DNA of 64,000 nucleotides. Source: Spirillospora albida. GTDB taxonomy: Bacteria; Actinomycetota; Actinomycetes; Streptosporangiales; Streptosporangiaceae. Positions 34,705 through 43,864 of this stretch are shown here, piece after piece. A program made the position numbers and the translations under genes. The notes beneath the pieces are model-generated. The model saw nothing but the letters and a program-made list of their open reading frames with translations, was not told where the DNA came from and made no database searches. The stretch is from positions 248,001 to 312,000 of the forward strand of contig NZ_JOFJ01000003.1 of NCBI RefSeq assembly GCF_000718255.1, written 5' to 3'. Numbering within the stretch: position 1 is the first letter of the stretch; the number at the start of each line of letters is the position of its first letter.

Positions 34705-35903
34705 GAGGTCTCCTCCTGGACATGGCGGGCGGGCCGGTCGTCGGCGGGGCAGCGGCCGGCGTCGGGGTAGCGGCGGGTGTACTCGTCCACGACCGGGACG
34801 AGGGCGTCGGCGCCGAGCCTCGGCAGGGCGTCGAGCGCGGCGTGGAAGCAGGCGCGGGCGGCGCGGGCCAGGGCGGGATCGGACAGGCCGGCGCGGGCGG
34901 CCTCCGCCCACCGGTCCGCGACCGGTTCCGTCGCCTCCTCGGCCGCAGCCGACGCGGCGGGGTCGTCCATCAGCGCCGCGGCGACCGCGACCGGAACCGG
35001 CCAGTACCGGCCGGGCAGTGCGTCGATCATCCGGAGTTCCAGCCAGCCGCGCGGCCGGACCGGCGGGAACAGCGTCGACAGGTGGTAGCGCAGGTCATCG
35101 GCGTCCGGCTCGCCCTTGTCGAGCCATTCGCGAAACGACATGCCGGGGTCGGCCGCCCAGCCGCCGGCGGGCGTCCGCATCAGCATGACGCGCGCGTCGA
35201 GGGCGTACCGCGCCCATGCCTCGGCCGGGTCCCCGGCCGCGCCGTCACGCAGGACGGGCAGGGTGCGGCACGGGTCGAGCTCCGTCCAGATGCCCTGCCG
35301 GGACGACCGGAACCCGGTGCGCCGGCCCGCCCGGAACGGGGAGTTGGCGAACGCGGCGATGAGGACGGGCCCGAGAGCGTGCGCGAGGCGCCAGCGGCGG
35401 GCCGCGTCGGCGGTGTCGGCGCCGATGTCCACGCACACCTGGACGGACGCGGTGGAGCACATCATCGCGAGCCCGGCGTCGGGGAAGCCGCCCGCCTGGA
35501 AGTAGTCGCGCATGCACTGGTAGCGGGGATGCTCGGCCTGGAACCGGGGCCGCCGCACCGGGTCGACGCCGTGCCCCACGAGCGCGAGCCCGGCGGGGGC
35601 GAGCGCGTCCCGGACATGGGCGATGTCGCCGTCGAGCGCCGCGTACAGCGCGGCGAGGCCGGGGAAGGGCGCGGAGCTGAGCTCCAGCTGCCCGCCCGGC
35701 TCGTAGGTGACGCCGCTTCCGCCGGACGGCGGCCCGGCGTCCGCCACGAGCTCCCGGACGCGCGCGGCCGGGACGTGTGCCTCGGGATCGGCGGCGTCGA
35801 CGACCAGCCACTCGGTCTCCGCGCCGACGGTCCCGGGCGGGCCGGTCTTGAAGCAGACCCCGCGGATGTGCTGATAGACGTCGTCCACGGTCAGGCGCGT
35901 CAT
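34692..35903 (-). CDS. egtA: Glutamate-cysteine ligase EgtA
   Basis: Makes gamma-glutamylcysteine for EgtB. 403 residues of the GCS2 family: GAETEWLVVD near the N-terminus, GGQLELSSAPF, HPRYQCMRDYFQAGG, MMCSTASVQVCVDIG and WLELRMIDALPG. ATG at 35903 follows GGAGGGGG seven bases upstream. First gene of the egtABCD operon. The 274-bp region upstream, shared with the sigma-like gene, contains a 9-bp inverted repeat (35917-35925/35964-35972) but no promoter I can call with confidence. Confidence 0.95.
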   Translation of the reverse strand: MTRLTVDDVYQHIRGVCFKTGPPGTVGAETEWLVVDAADPEAHVPAARVRELVADAGPPSGGSGVTYEPGGQLELSSAPFPGLAALYAALDGDIAHVRDALAPAGLALVGHGVDPVRRPRFQAEHPRYQCMRDYFQAGGFPDAGLAMMCSTASVQVCVDIGADTADAARRWRLAHALGPVLIAAFANSPFRAGRRTGFRSSRQGIWTELDPCRTLPVLRDGAAGDPAEAWARYALDARVMLMRTPAGGWAADPGMSFREWLDKGEPDADDLRYHLSTLFPPVRPRGWLELRMIDALPGRYWPVPVAVAAALMDDPAASAAAEEATEPVADRWAEAARAGLSDPALARAARACFHAALDALPRLGADALVPVVDEYTRRYPDAGRCPADDRPARHVQEETSWVR

Positions 35904-36177
35904 GGGCCGACCCCCTCCGGATTTCGACAGCGAGTTCGAAGCCTTCCCAGCTGAACCGGATCAGAAATCCGGCATCGGGGAATGAAGTTGCTTAAATCTC
36001 GGTGAACATCACTCAGAGTAGTCATGCGGTGACATGAGGCACTATTCGGCGCCACGCCCGGCCGCCTGCTTCTCAGCCGTCCACCCGAGCCGCTAGAGTC
36101 CCGCTACCCGGCGGTAGGACCAGGACGGACCAGGACCGACATAGCACCGGCGCCGGCAGCACCCACCCGGAGGTCAC

Positions 36178-37356
36178 ATGCGCGGGGACTCGGGCTCCCT
36201 GTACGACGCGCACGCCGCCCGGCTCTACGCCCACTGCTGGTCGCTCGTCGGCGACCGGGCGGCGGCCGCGGCGCTCGCCGACACGTTCGCGGCGGCCGTG
36301 CACCAGCCCCCGCGCGGCGACCGCGTCCTCTGGCTGCACTCCCTGGCCCGCGCCGCCTGCGCCTCCCACGGCGACGGCGGGCCGTTCGGTGAGGACGACG
36401 CGCTGCTGCGCGCGGCCGGGACGCTCCGGCCCGACCAGCGCGAGGTCCTGCTGCTGTGGGCGGGCGAATGGCTCGAGACGCACGACATCGCCCGCGTCCT
36501 CGGCATCGCGCCCGACACCGTCGCGCAGCTGCTGGCGGCGGCCCGCACCCGGCTGGAGCGCGCCGTCCTCGACATCCTCATGCGCGGGACCGACACCCCG
36601 GAGCACGACCTCATCACCGCGTTCGAGAAGGGCCGCCTGCCGCAGCTGCTGGCCCGCCGCGCGCCGTCCGCCCCGCCCCCGCCGCTGCGCGACGAGATCA
36701 TCGCGGCGTGCGAGCGGGAGGCCGCCCGGCTCCTGCCGAGCGTCGCCGCGCCGGCCCCGCTCATCGTCATCGGCGACGGCGGGACGCGGGAGCGGCGGGC
36801 GAAGCCCCGCGGGCTGTCGCGCGGGCTCTCCGCCGTCGCCGGGCTCGCCGCGTCCGCGGCCGCCGTCGTCGGCCTGCTCATCTCGTGGCCGATGGCGAAG
36901 GGCGGCCCGGCGGCGTCGCTCGTCCCGACGTCGGGCAGCGGCACCCCGGACCTGCCGTCCGCGGAGCCGGCCGGGCACACCCCCGCGCCGGACGCGACGC
37001 CCGGCGCGGGCCGCGGCCCGTCCGAGAACCGGGTGACCAGCGCGCACGACGGCGAGCCGGAGCCTGCCGGTCCCCCGTCGAACGCGAGCCTCCCGGCGCC
37101 CGGTGCCCGTCCGGCCGCGCCCCCGCCCGGCACCCCCGAGGCGTCCCCGGCCGAGCCGTCGAAGCCCGCGAAGCCGAAGCCGATCAAGCGGCCGGTGCGT
37201 CCGCCGACGCCCACGGCACCGCCGGAGACCCCGCCGGCCCCGGTGCCGGACGACTCCACCCCGCCGCCCGCGACGACGCCTCCGGCGGAGACGCCGTCCG
37301 AGCCGCCGAGCCCGGCGCCGACGGCCGGCCCGTCACCGGAGCCCGCCCCGGGCTGA
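36178..37356 (+). CDS. Sigma-70-like protein with membrane anchor and Pro-rich tail
   Basis: A 392-residue protein with three parts. Residues about 5-60 resemble ECF region 2 (LYDAHAARLYAHCWSLVGD). Residues about 80-135 resemble region 4 (LRPDQREVLLLWAGEWLETHDIARVLGI, then VAQLLAAARTRLERA). A single transmembrane helix lies at about residues 220-240 (LSAVAGLAASAAAVVGLLISW). After it comes about 150 residues very rich in Pro, Ala, Ser and Thr, probably outside the cell. ATG at 36178 follows GGAGGTC. It may be a membrane-held ECF-like regulator; no separate anti-sigma gene is adjacent. Confidence 0.75.
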   Translation: MRGDSGSLYDAHAARLYAHCWSLVGDRAAAAALADTFAAAVHQPPRGDRVLWLHSLARAACASHGDGGPFGEDDALLRAAGTLRPDQREVLLLWAGEWLETHDIARVLGIAPDTVAQLLAAARTRLERAVLDILMRGTDTPEHDLITAFEKGRLPQLLARRAPSAPPPPLRDEIIAACEREAARLLPSVAAPAPLIVIGDGGTRERRAKPRGLSRGLSAVAGLAASAAAVVGLLISWPMAKGGPAASLVPTSGSGTPDLPSAEPAGHTPAPDATPGAGRGPSENRVTSAHDGEPEPAGPPSNASLPAPGARPAAPPPGTPEASPAEPSKPAKPKPIKRPVRPPTPTAPPETPPAPVPDDSTPPPATTPPAETPSEPPSPAPTAGPSPEPAPG

Positions 37357-37374
37357 CGCGGAGGCGTACCGCCC

Positions 37375-38970
37375 TCACGCCGCGGCGGCGCCGTCGACGG
37401 GGCTCGTTCCCCTGCGGACGAGCAGCGCCGCCAGGATCGCGGCCAGCGCGACGGCGCCCGCCACGGTCAGCGAGGTCTGGAAGCCGTCCATGAAGGCCAG
37501 GTGGCTGCCCGTCGTGATGGCCTCCGCCACGGGTTCCGGCGAGCCGGGCGGGACGGGCGCGACGCCCTGCGACACGAGCCCGCCCTCCCCGGACAGCCGC
37601 TGCGCCGCGCTCCCCGGGACGCCCGCGTCCGTGAGCCGCCCGAACAGGACGTCGCCGACCCTGGTCGACAGCAGGACGCCGAGCACCGACGTGCCGAGGA
37701 TCCCGCCGATCTGGGACGCGGTCTGCTGCAGCCCGCCCGCGACGCCGGCCAGCTCCGCCGGGGCGTTCCCCACGATGGCCTCCGTCCCGGCGACGATCAC
37801 GAATCCGAACGCGAGCCCGATCAGCACGAACCACGGCCAGAGCTGGACGTAGGCGGCGTCCACTCCGATCCGCGACAGCCCGAACATCGCGCTCGCCGTG
37901 AACGCCATGCCGAGGGCGAGCGGCAGACGCGGACCGAACCGGCTGGTCAGCGCGCCCGCGATGGGCGAGGCGACGATGAAGACACCGGTCATCGGCAGCA
38001 TCCGGACGCCCGCGTCCACCGGGCTCATGCCGTGCACCTGCTGCAGGTAGAGGGTGATGAAGAACAGCGTCCCGAACATGCCGAAGAACCCGAGGACGAT
38101 CAGCCCGGTGGCCGCCGACAGGGCCGTCGAGCGGAACAGGCCGAGAGGCAGCAGCGGATGCGGCACACGCAGCTCGTTCCACACGAACACGGCGCCGAGC
38201 ACCGCGGCGGCGGCGAACGACACCAGCGGCACGGTCGCGCCGAACCCGTCCTCGCCCGCCTTGATGAGACCCCAGACCAGCGCGAACAGCGAACCGCTCA
38301 GCAGGGCGACGCCGGACAGGTCGAACGCGCCGCCCGCGCTTCCGTCCCGCGACTCCCGGATCACCCAGGACCCGACGGCGAGCGCGATCAGGCCGAGCGG
38401 CGCGTTGAGGAAGAAGACCGACTCCCAGCTGACGTTCTCGACGAGCAGGCCGGCGACGATCGGCCCGCCCGCGATGGAGATGCCGACGGTCGAGCCCCAG
38501 ATGCCGATCGCGGCGTTGAGCCGCTCCGGCGGGAACGTGTTGCGCAGGAGCGCGAGGCTCGCGGGCTGCAGCAGCGCCCCGGCGAACCCCTGCACGACCC
38601 GCCAGAAGATCACCATGCCGAGGCTCCCGGACGCGCCGATCAGCACGGACGCGACCGCGAACCCGATGACGCCCGCCAGGAACGTTCGTTTCCGCCCGAA
38701 GCGGTCGGCGATCTTCCCGGCCGGGATCAGGGTGACCGCGAGGGCGAGCAGGTAGGCGTTCGTCACCCACTGGAGACCCGCGAGGTCGGCGCCGAGGTCC
38801 TTGGCGATGGCGGGGTTGGCGATGGTCACGACGGTCGCGTCCAGGCCCACCATCATCACGCCGAGCGCGACGGCGAGGAGCGTGAGCCAGGGGTGCCCGT
38901 GCCCGGCGCGGCCCGGGGCGACCCGGTCGAGTGTCTGAGCCCGAGGGGCTCCACGTGTGTCGGTCTGCAT
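37375..38970 (-). CDS. MFS exporter, DHA2 (EmrB/QacA) family
   Basis: A 531-residue drug:H+ antiporter-like protein with about 14 transmembrane helices. Motif A is GKIADRFGRKRTF, and motif C-like glycines lie in the fifth helix region. The opening WLTLLAVALGVMMVGLDATVVTIANPAI with Asp in helix 1 is typical of DHA2. ATG at 38970 is preferred over 38997. It is divergent from a TetR gene, and overlapping palindromes sit at its 5' end, so it is probably repressed by that TetR. Substrate unknown. Confidence 0.92.
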   Translation of the reverse strand: MQTDTRGAPRAQTLDRVAPGRAGHGHPWLTLLAVALGVMMVGLDATVVTIANPAIAKDLGADLAGLQWVTNAYLLALAVTLIPAGKIADRFGRKRTFLAGVIGFAVASVLIGASGSLGMVIFWRVVQGFAGALLQPASLALLRNTFPPERLNAAIGIWGSTVGISIAGGPIVAGLLVENVSWESVFFLNAPLGLIALAVGSWVIRESRDGSAGGAFDLSGVALLSGSLFALVWGLIKAGEDGFGATVPLVSFAAAAVLGAVFVWNELRVPHPLLPLGLFRSTALSAATGLIVLGFFGMFGTLFFITLYLQQVHGMSPVDAGVRMLPMTGVFIVASPIAGALTSRFGPRLPLALGMAFTASAMFGLSRIGVDAAYVQLWPWFVLIGLAFGFVIVAGTEAIVGNAPAELAGVAGGLQQTASQIGGILGTSVLGVLLSTRVGDVLFGRLTDAGVPGSAAQRLSGEGGLVSQGVAPVPPGSPEPVAEAITTGSHLAFMDGFQTSLTVAGAVALAAILAALLVRRGTSPVDGAAAA

Positions 38971-38981
38971 GCGCCACAAAC

Positions 38982-39006
38982 TGTCATGTGATGACATATG
39001 TCGTCA
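38982..39006. promoter_or_regulatory. Overlapping TetR-type operators
   Basis: TGTCAT-GTG-ATGACA (38982-38996) is perfect. It overlaps TGATGACATATGTCGTCA (38989-39006), an 18-bp palindrome with one mismatch. They lie just upstream of the MFS start and between it and the divergent TetR gene. Confidence 0.7.
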
Positions 39007-39055
39007 ACCGTCGATCGACGTGATGCGACAAAATACATGGAACGACAAGAAGTAC

Positions 39056-39084
39056 TTGGTGTCGCGTCGGCGTCCCGTTACAAT
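39056..39084 (+). promoter_or_regulatory. Leaderless promoter of tetR
   Basis: TTGGTG (39056-39061), a 17-base spacer and TACAAT (39079-39084) form a good sigma-70-type promoter. The -10 ends six bases before the ATG at 39091 and there is no ribosome site, so the transcript should begin at or next to the start codon. Confidence 0.65.
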
Positions 39085-39090
39085 GCGCGC

Positions 39091-39765
39091 ATGACCGCGA
39101 CCGCTCCCGAGGCCCACCCCGCGGAGCCCGGCTCCCCGCCCCCGGGCCGGCGCGAACGCAAGAAGCTGCAGACCCGCGAATCACTCATCGACGCGGCGTT
39201 CCGCCTCTTCGCGGAGAAGGGCTTCGACGCCACCACCGTCGAGGAGATCGCCGACGCCGTCGACATCTCGTCCCGCACGTTCTTCCGCTACTTCGCCTCG
39301 AAAGAGGACGTCGCGCTCACCTTCCAGGAGGAGCAGTCCCGGGCGCTGATGGCGGCGCTGGCCGCCCGCCCGCCCGACGAACCGATCATGACCGCGATCC
39401 GGCGCACCGTGGTCGGCATCACGCGCGCCTGCGAGAACGGCGAGCTCGGCTTCGACCCGCAGCGCTTCGAGTGCATGCTCTCCATGACCTCCGACAGCGG
39501 CGCCCTCATGGCGGGCAGCCTGGAGCACGCCCAGCGCAAGCACCGCGAGATGACCCAGGTCATCGGCGCGCGGATGGGCCTCGACCCCGCCACCGACCTG
39601 CGCCCCCACGTCGTGGCCGCCACGGTGATGGCCGCCTTCCGCGCGGCCTCCGAGGCCCTGGCCGATCCGAACTTCCCCTACACGACGCTCTCCGAGGCCG
39701 CGGACGCCGCCTTCGCCGTCCTCGAAGAGGGGCTCAACCTCCCCGCCCCGCAGAACGGCCGATGA
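39091..39765 (+). CDS. TetR family regulator
   Basis: A 224-residue regulator. The helix-turn-helix is RESLIDAAFRLFAEKGFDATTVEEIADAVDISSRTFFRYFASKED (residues about 28-75); the C-terminal ligand domain is helical. Divergent from the DHA2 exporter with shared palindromes, a classic efflux repressor arrangement. It appears to be expressed from a leaderless promoter. Its 3' end overlaps a hairpin shared with the convergent acyl-CoA dehydrogenase. Confidence 0.9.
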   Translation: MTATAPEAHPAEPGSPPPGRRERKKLQTRESLIDAAFRLFAEKGFDATTVEEIADAVDISSRTFFRYFASKEDVALTFQEEQSRALMAALAARPPDEPIMTAIRRTVVGITRACENGELGFDPQRFECMLSMTSDSGALMAGSLEHAQRKHREMTQVIGARMGLDPATDLRPHVVAATVMAAFRAASEALADPNFPYTTLSEAADAAFAVLEEGLNLPAPQNGR

Positions 39766-39790
39766 CGGCCCTCCACGGGTGGAGGGCCGT
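39765..39790. terminator. Hairpin between convergent tetR and fadE26-like gene
   Basis: ACGGCCCTCCA (39765-39775) and TGGAGGGCCGT (39780-39790) form a perfect 11-bp stem with a CGGG loop at the end of tetR and 30 bp from the end of the convergent dehydrogenase gene. Confidence 0.65.
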
Positions 39791-39819
39791 GGCCAAGGCT
39801 TCGTCGCACCCCGAGTAGG

Positions 39820-40989
39820 TCAGCGGGGGGCGCGGGGAAGCCCCAGGCCGATCATGGCGATGAGCTCGCGCTGGATCTCGTTGACGCCGCCGCCGAACGT
39901 CAGGACCAGGGCGCCCTTCGCCAGGCGGTCGGTACCGGTCATCATCTTCGCCGTCCGCGGGTCGCCCGGGTCGCCGTAGCGGGCCAGGACGTCACCGATG
40001 ATGCGGCCCACCTCCTGCATGCGCTCCGAGCCGTAGATCTTGGTGGCCGACGCGTCGGCGGCGCCCAGCCACCCGAGGTCCTGGTTGGCGGCGACCTGCC
40101 AGTTGAGGAGTTCGTTGACGCGCAGGTAGGCGTACACCTGGGCCACGGCGCGGCGGACGGCCGGCTCGTCCAGCAGGGGACGGCCGTCGCGGTGCGTGGT
40201 GCGGGCCCACTGCTCGAACTTGTCGTAGAGGTGGCCGAGGTTCCCCGCGGGGCCGAGGGTGACGCGTTCGTGGTTGAGCTGGTTGACGATGAGGTCCCAG
40301 CCCTTGTTCTCCTCGCCGATGAGCTGGTCGGCGGGCACGCGGACGTCCTGGAAGTACGTCGAATTCGTGTGGTGCCGGCCGTCCATCGTGATGATGGGCG
40401 TCCAGGAGTAGCCGGGGTCCGCGCAGTCCACGATGAGCATCGAGATGCCCTTGTGCTTCTTCGCGGACGGGTCGGTCCGGGCCGCGAGCCACACGTAGTC
40501 GGCGGTGTGGGCGCCGGACGTGAAGATCTTCTGACCGTTGACGACGTAGTGGTCGCCGTCCCTGACGGCGGTCGTGCGGAGCGCGGCGAGGTCGGTGCCG
40601 GCGCCGGGTTCGCTGTAGCCGATCGCGAAGTGGCACTCCCCCGCGAGGATCCTCGGCAGGTAGAACGCCTTCTGCTCGTCCGTGCCGAACTCGAGGATCG
40701 TCGGGGCGACCGAGTTGAGCGTGATCAGGGGGTACGGGACCTCGGCGCGGGCGATCTCGTTGGCGAAGATCGTCTGCTCGACGGGGCCGTACCCGCGTCC
40801 GCCGTACTCCCTGGGGAGCGCGACGCCGAGCATGCCGTCGCGGCCGAGGCGCTTGCAGTGCTCCCGGTAGGCGTCGCCGAACGGGTCGTTGCGGATCGTC
40901 GCGAACTCGTCCGGGGTGAGGCAGTCGCGGAAGTAGGAGCGGAGTTCGGCGCGCAGCTTCTTCTGCTCGTCGGTCAGGTCGATGAACAT
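39820..40989 (-). CDS. Acyl-CoA dehydrogenase, FadE26/ChsE4-like
   Basis: A 389-residue FAD-dependent acyl-CoA dehydrogenase. FAD and substrate motifs: FAIGYSEPGAGTDLAALRT, YVVNGQKIFTSGAHTADYVW and the helical C-terminal domain. It starts directly after its partner dehydrogenase, which starts directly after the ligase. Size and the order ligase-dehydrogenase-dehydrogenase match the mycobacterial fadD17-fadE27-fadE26 set, whose products form an alpha2beta2 enzyme acting on the steroid side chain. A KstR-like box in the operon promoter supports this role. Confidence 0.87.
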   Translation of the reverse strand: MFIDLTDEQKKLRAELRSYFRDCLTPDEFATIRNDPFGDAYREHCKRLGRDGMLGVALPREYGGRGYGPVEQTIFANEIARAEVPYPLITLNSVAPTILEFGTDEQKAFYLPRILAGECHFAIGYSEPGAGTDLAALRTTAVRDGDHYVVNGQKIFTSGAHTADYVWLAARTDPSAKKHKGISMLIVDCADPGYSWTPIITMDGRHHTNSTYFQDVRVPADQLIGEENKGWDLIVNQLNHERVTLGPAGNLGHLYDKFEQWARTTHRDGRPLLDEPAVRRAVAQVYAYLRVNELLNWQVAANQDLGWLGAADASATKIYGSERMQEVGRIIGDVLARYGDPGDPRTAKMMTGTDRLAKGALVLTFGGGVNEIQRELIAMIGLGLPRAPR

Positions 40990-42081
40990 TCAGGCCTCCT
41001 GGGCGACGAGCGCGCCGAGCGTGTCGAGCTGGTCCTCCGCACCGCCCAGAAGGTGGCCGCAGTGCTTGGCCAGGGCGAAGTAGCGGTGCAGGGGGTACGT
41101 GACGTCCAGGCCGATGCCGCCGTGGAGGTGCTGGCAGGTGTAGACGGCCTTCATCACCGGGTCGGACGCGTTGTACGACGCGATCGCCAAGATCTCGTCG
41201 GTGTCGTCGGCTTCTTGAGCCATGCGCCAGACGGCCGCCCACATCGCGACGTCCAGGGCGCGTTTGGCGATGTAGACGTCGCCTATCTGCATGGTGACCG
41301 CCTGGAACTGGGCCAAGGCGCGGTCGAACTGCTCGCGGGTCTTCACGTATTCGGTCGTGAGCTTGAGGGCGCCCTCGATGGCGCCCGAGGCCAGGGCGAC
41401 CGCGCCCGCGACGGCCGAGCGGCGGAAGGTGCGCCATGCCCCCTCGCCCAGGAGGGCGTCGGGACCCACGCGGACGTCGTCGAGCTCTACGCGGGACAGC
41501 GGTTCCGTGGTCGCCGCGGGCTGCGGAGTGATGCCCGCCTGGTCGGGCCGCACCAGGAAGACCGCGACGGCGCCGTCCAGCCGGGCCGGGACCAGGATCA
41601 CGGACGCCTCCGCCGCGTACGGGACGAACGTCTTCACGCCGTTCAGGACGTACCCGCCGCCGTCGCTGCGGGCCGTCGTCGCGACGGCGCCGGACGGACC
41701 CGGCTCGCGGTACGCGCCGGTCAGGACCGTCCCGCCCTCGGCAAGAGGGGTGAGGAGGGCGCGCTGCGCGTCGGTGCCGTGGGCCGCGACCGGGACGGCG
41801 GCCAGCGCGAGCGACGCGTAGGCCGGAACGGGCGCGGCGTGCGCGGCGACCTCGCGGAGGATCACCGCCAGCTCGACCGGGCCGAGGCCCGCGCCGCCGA
41901 GGTCCTCGGGCAGGACGGCGCTCAGCAGTCCCGCTTGCGCCAGCGCCCTCCACGTGCCGGCGTCGTAGGCCGCGCCCGTCCTCTCGAACGCTTCGAGGCG
42001 CTCCTGCGCGGCTTCGCGCGCGAGCAGATCCGCCGCGAGCCCTCTCAGTTCACGCTGGGTCTCGTCGAGGTCGAAATCCAC
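40990..42081 (-). CDS. Acyl-CoA dehydrogenase, FadE27/ChsE5-like
   Basis: A 363-residue acyl-CoA dehydrogenase subunit, shorter and more diverged than its neighbour (MDFDLDETQRELRGLAADLLA, VLPEDLGGAGLGPVELAVIL, and near the end CQHLHGGIGLDVTYPLHRYF). The canonical GYSEPGAGTD-type FAD segment is replaced by GAYREPGPSGAVATTARSD, so this is probably the non-canonical partner in a heteromeric enzyme. It abuts fadD17 (stop 42082, start 42081) and the fadE26-like gene without gaps, implying co-translation. Confidence 0.85.
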   Translation of the reverse strand: MDFDLDETQRELRGLAADLLAREAAQERLEAFERTGAAYDAGTWRALAQAGLLSAVLPEDLGGAGLGPVELAVILREVAAHAAPVPAYASLALAAVPVAAHGTDAQRALLTPLAEGGTVLTGAYREPGPSGAVATTARSDGGGYVLNGVKTFVPYAAEASVILVPARLDGAVAVFLVRPDQAGITPQPAATTEPLSRVELDDVRVGPDALLGEGAWRTFRRSAVAGAVALASGAIEGALKLTTEYVKTREQFDRALAQFQAVTMQIGDVYIAKRALDVAMWAAVWRMAQEADDTDEILAIASYNASDPVMKAVYTCQHLHGGIGLDVTYPLHRYFALAKHCGHLLGGAEDQLDTLGALVAQEA

Positions 42082-43704
42082 TCATCCGCTCCCTTCCAGG
42101 AGATGCAGGCGGTCGCGCCGCTCGAACTCGGCGCGCAGCCGGGCCCGGTCGTCCGCGGTCATCGGGCGGTAGACGAGGTCCCTGCCGGGGCGCCACCAGA
42201 CCGGGTCGCCGGTCGTCCAGCCCTCCGCCACCAGACGGCGCTTGAGGATCTTGTTGGACGCGGTGGCGGGCAGGTCCCGCATCAGGCGCACGTAGCGGGG
42301 CGGCCACTTCGGGCCGAGGTCGGCACGTCCGCGCAGGTAGGCGGCGAACGCCTCGGGGTCGAAGGCGTCGGCGGCGAGGGCGAGCATCACCTGGTCGCCG
42401 GACGCGGCGTCCGGCACCCCGTACACGGCGAGCTGCCGGACGCCCGGCAGGTCCGCGAGGACGCGCTCGACCTGGGCGGCGCCGAAGTTCTCACCGTCGA
42501 CGCGAAGGCGGTCGGCGGTGCGTCCGGCGAAGAACGCGTAGCCGTCCGCGTCGGCGTAGGCGTGGTCGCCGCTCCAGAACCTGCCGTCGTGGAGCCGGTC
42601 GGGGGCGTCCTCGTTGTAGTAGCCGTCGAAGAGGCCGAGGTCTCCGGTCGCGACGAGTTCGCCGATGGCCTCCTCGCCGTTGACGAGGCGTCCGGCCTCA
42701 TCGAACACCGCGGGAGGGCAGGGCTCGCCCGTGGCGGGATCGAGGATCGCCACCCCGTCGGTCAGCTTCCCCAGCGCGCCGTGCGGGCCGAAGGGGTCGG
42801 GCGCCAGGGAGATGGCCGTCTCGGTCGAGCCGTAGCCGTCGATGACGAAGCACCCGAAACGGTCGCCGAACGCCTTCTGCTCGGCGGGGGCCGCCTCGTT
42901 GCCGAACGCGAACCTCAGCGGATTGTCGCCATCGTCCTCCGCCTCGGACGTGGCGAGTACGTACGAGAGCGCCTTGCCGACATAGTGCAGGTAGGTGCAG
43001 CCGTACGTCCGGACGTCCGGCAGGACGCTCGACGCGGAGAAGCGTCCGCGCAGGACGAGTTCCGCACCCGACACCAGGGCCGGCGCGAAGGCGGCCATGA
43101 CCGCGCCGGAGTGGAACAGGGGCATGGGGCAGTAGACGACGTCCTCCGCCGAGAGCATGCGCTGCGCGAGGTGCTCCCCGGGGATCACGACCTTCCGATG
43201 GGTGATGCGGACCGCGCGCGGCCGCCCCGACGTCCCGGACGTGAAGATGAGCATGAGCAGCGTGCCGTCGTCGATCCCCGGGTCATCGGGCAGCGGCGCA
43301 TCGGCCGGCAGCCGCGACGTGTACGCGTCGTCCTGGACGTCCAGGACCGGCAGGCCGATCCCCGCCGCCAGCTCGGCGTGCGCGGCCTGCGTCAGCACCA
43401 GGTCGCAGTCGGCGCGCTCCGCGTCGCCCGCGAGCTCGGCGGCGGCGCGGGACGTGTTGAGCGCCACCACGGTCGCGCCCGAGAGCGCGGCGCCGCCCAG
43501 GAGGAATATCATCTCCGGCAGGTTGTCGAGCAGCACGCCCACGTGCACCGGACGGTCGGCGCGCGCCCGGCCGGCCATCCAGGCGGCCCGCGCGGCGCAC
43601 TCGGCGACCGTCTCCCGCCACGTCCAGGACCGGCCGTCCTCCGCGGACCGCAGTCCGGGACGGTCGTCGCCGGCCCTCGCCCGCAGTAGCGCCGCCACCG
43701 TCAT
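42082..43704 (-). CDS. fadD17: Acyl-CoA ligase, FadD17-like
   Basis: A 540-residue ANL-family ligase activating a carboxylic acid to its CoA thioester. The P-loop is IFTSGTSGRPRAV, the A5-like motif DGYGSTETAISLA, then WSGDHAYADADGYAFFAGR and the hinge/C-terminal Lys in SNKILKRRL. The segments HVGVLLDNLPE, LSGATVVALNTSR and YVGKALSYVLAT match mycobacterial FadD17 closely, from memory. ATG at 43704 follows GGAGGT. First gene of the operon; its promoter overlaps a KstR-like box, suggesting a steroid side-chain acid as substrate. Confidence 0.88.
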   Translation of the reverse strand: MTVAALLRARAGDDRPGLRSAEDGRSWTWRETVAECAARAAWMAGRARADRPVHVGVLLDNLPEMIFLLGGAALSGATVVALNTSRAAAELAGDAERADCDLVLTQAAHAELAAGIGLPVLDVQDDAYTSRLPADAPLPDDPGIDDGTLLMLIFTSGTSGRPRAVRITHRKVVIPGEHLAQRMLSAEDVVYCPMPLFHSGAVMAAFAPALVSGAELVLRGRFSASSVLPDVRTYGCTYLHYVGKALSYVLATSEAEDDGDNPLRFAFGNEAAPAEQKAFGDRFGCFVIDGYGSTETAISLAPDPFGPHGALGKLTDGVAILDPATGEPCPPAVFDEAGRLVNGEEAIGELVATGDLGLFDGYYNEDAPDRLHDGRFWSGDHAYADADGYAFFAGRTADRLRVDGENFGAAQVERVLADLPGVRQLAVYGVPDAASGDQVMLALAADAFDPEAFAAYLRGRADLGPKWPPRYVRLMRDLPATASNKILKRRLVAEGWTTGDPVWWRPGRDLVYRPMTADDRARLRAEFERRDRLHLLEGSG

Positions 43705-43735
43705 GCGCGTCCCACCTCCGCCCTCACCGGACGCA

Positions 43736-43764
43736 AAAGTAGAACAGATTCTAGTAACTGTCCA
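43736..43764 (-). promoter_or_regulatory. fadD17 promoter with KstR-like box
   Basis: On the minus strand TGGACA (43764-43759), a 17-base spacer and TACTTT (43741-43736) form a promoter. TAGAACAGATTCTA (43740-43753) lies across the spacer and -10 and matches the KstR consensus TNNAACNNGTTNNA with one mismatch (ATT for GTT). This placement would allow simple repression. Confidence 0.75.
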
Positions 43765-43864
43765 GAGGTCGGACCGGGACCGGGCGAACCCGAATTCTCC
43801 CCGCAAGTTAGGGCTCACTGACCCTCGCGGATCCCTCCGACATACGGCCGACGGCGGCCGGGCA

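Noticed and set aside
35917..35972. A 9-bp inverted repeat upstream of egtA (CCGGATTTC/GAAATCCGG)
   Set aside because: The 38-base separation is too long for a simple operator and too weak for a leader hairpin; mentioned only under egtA.
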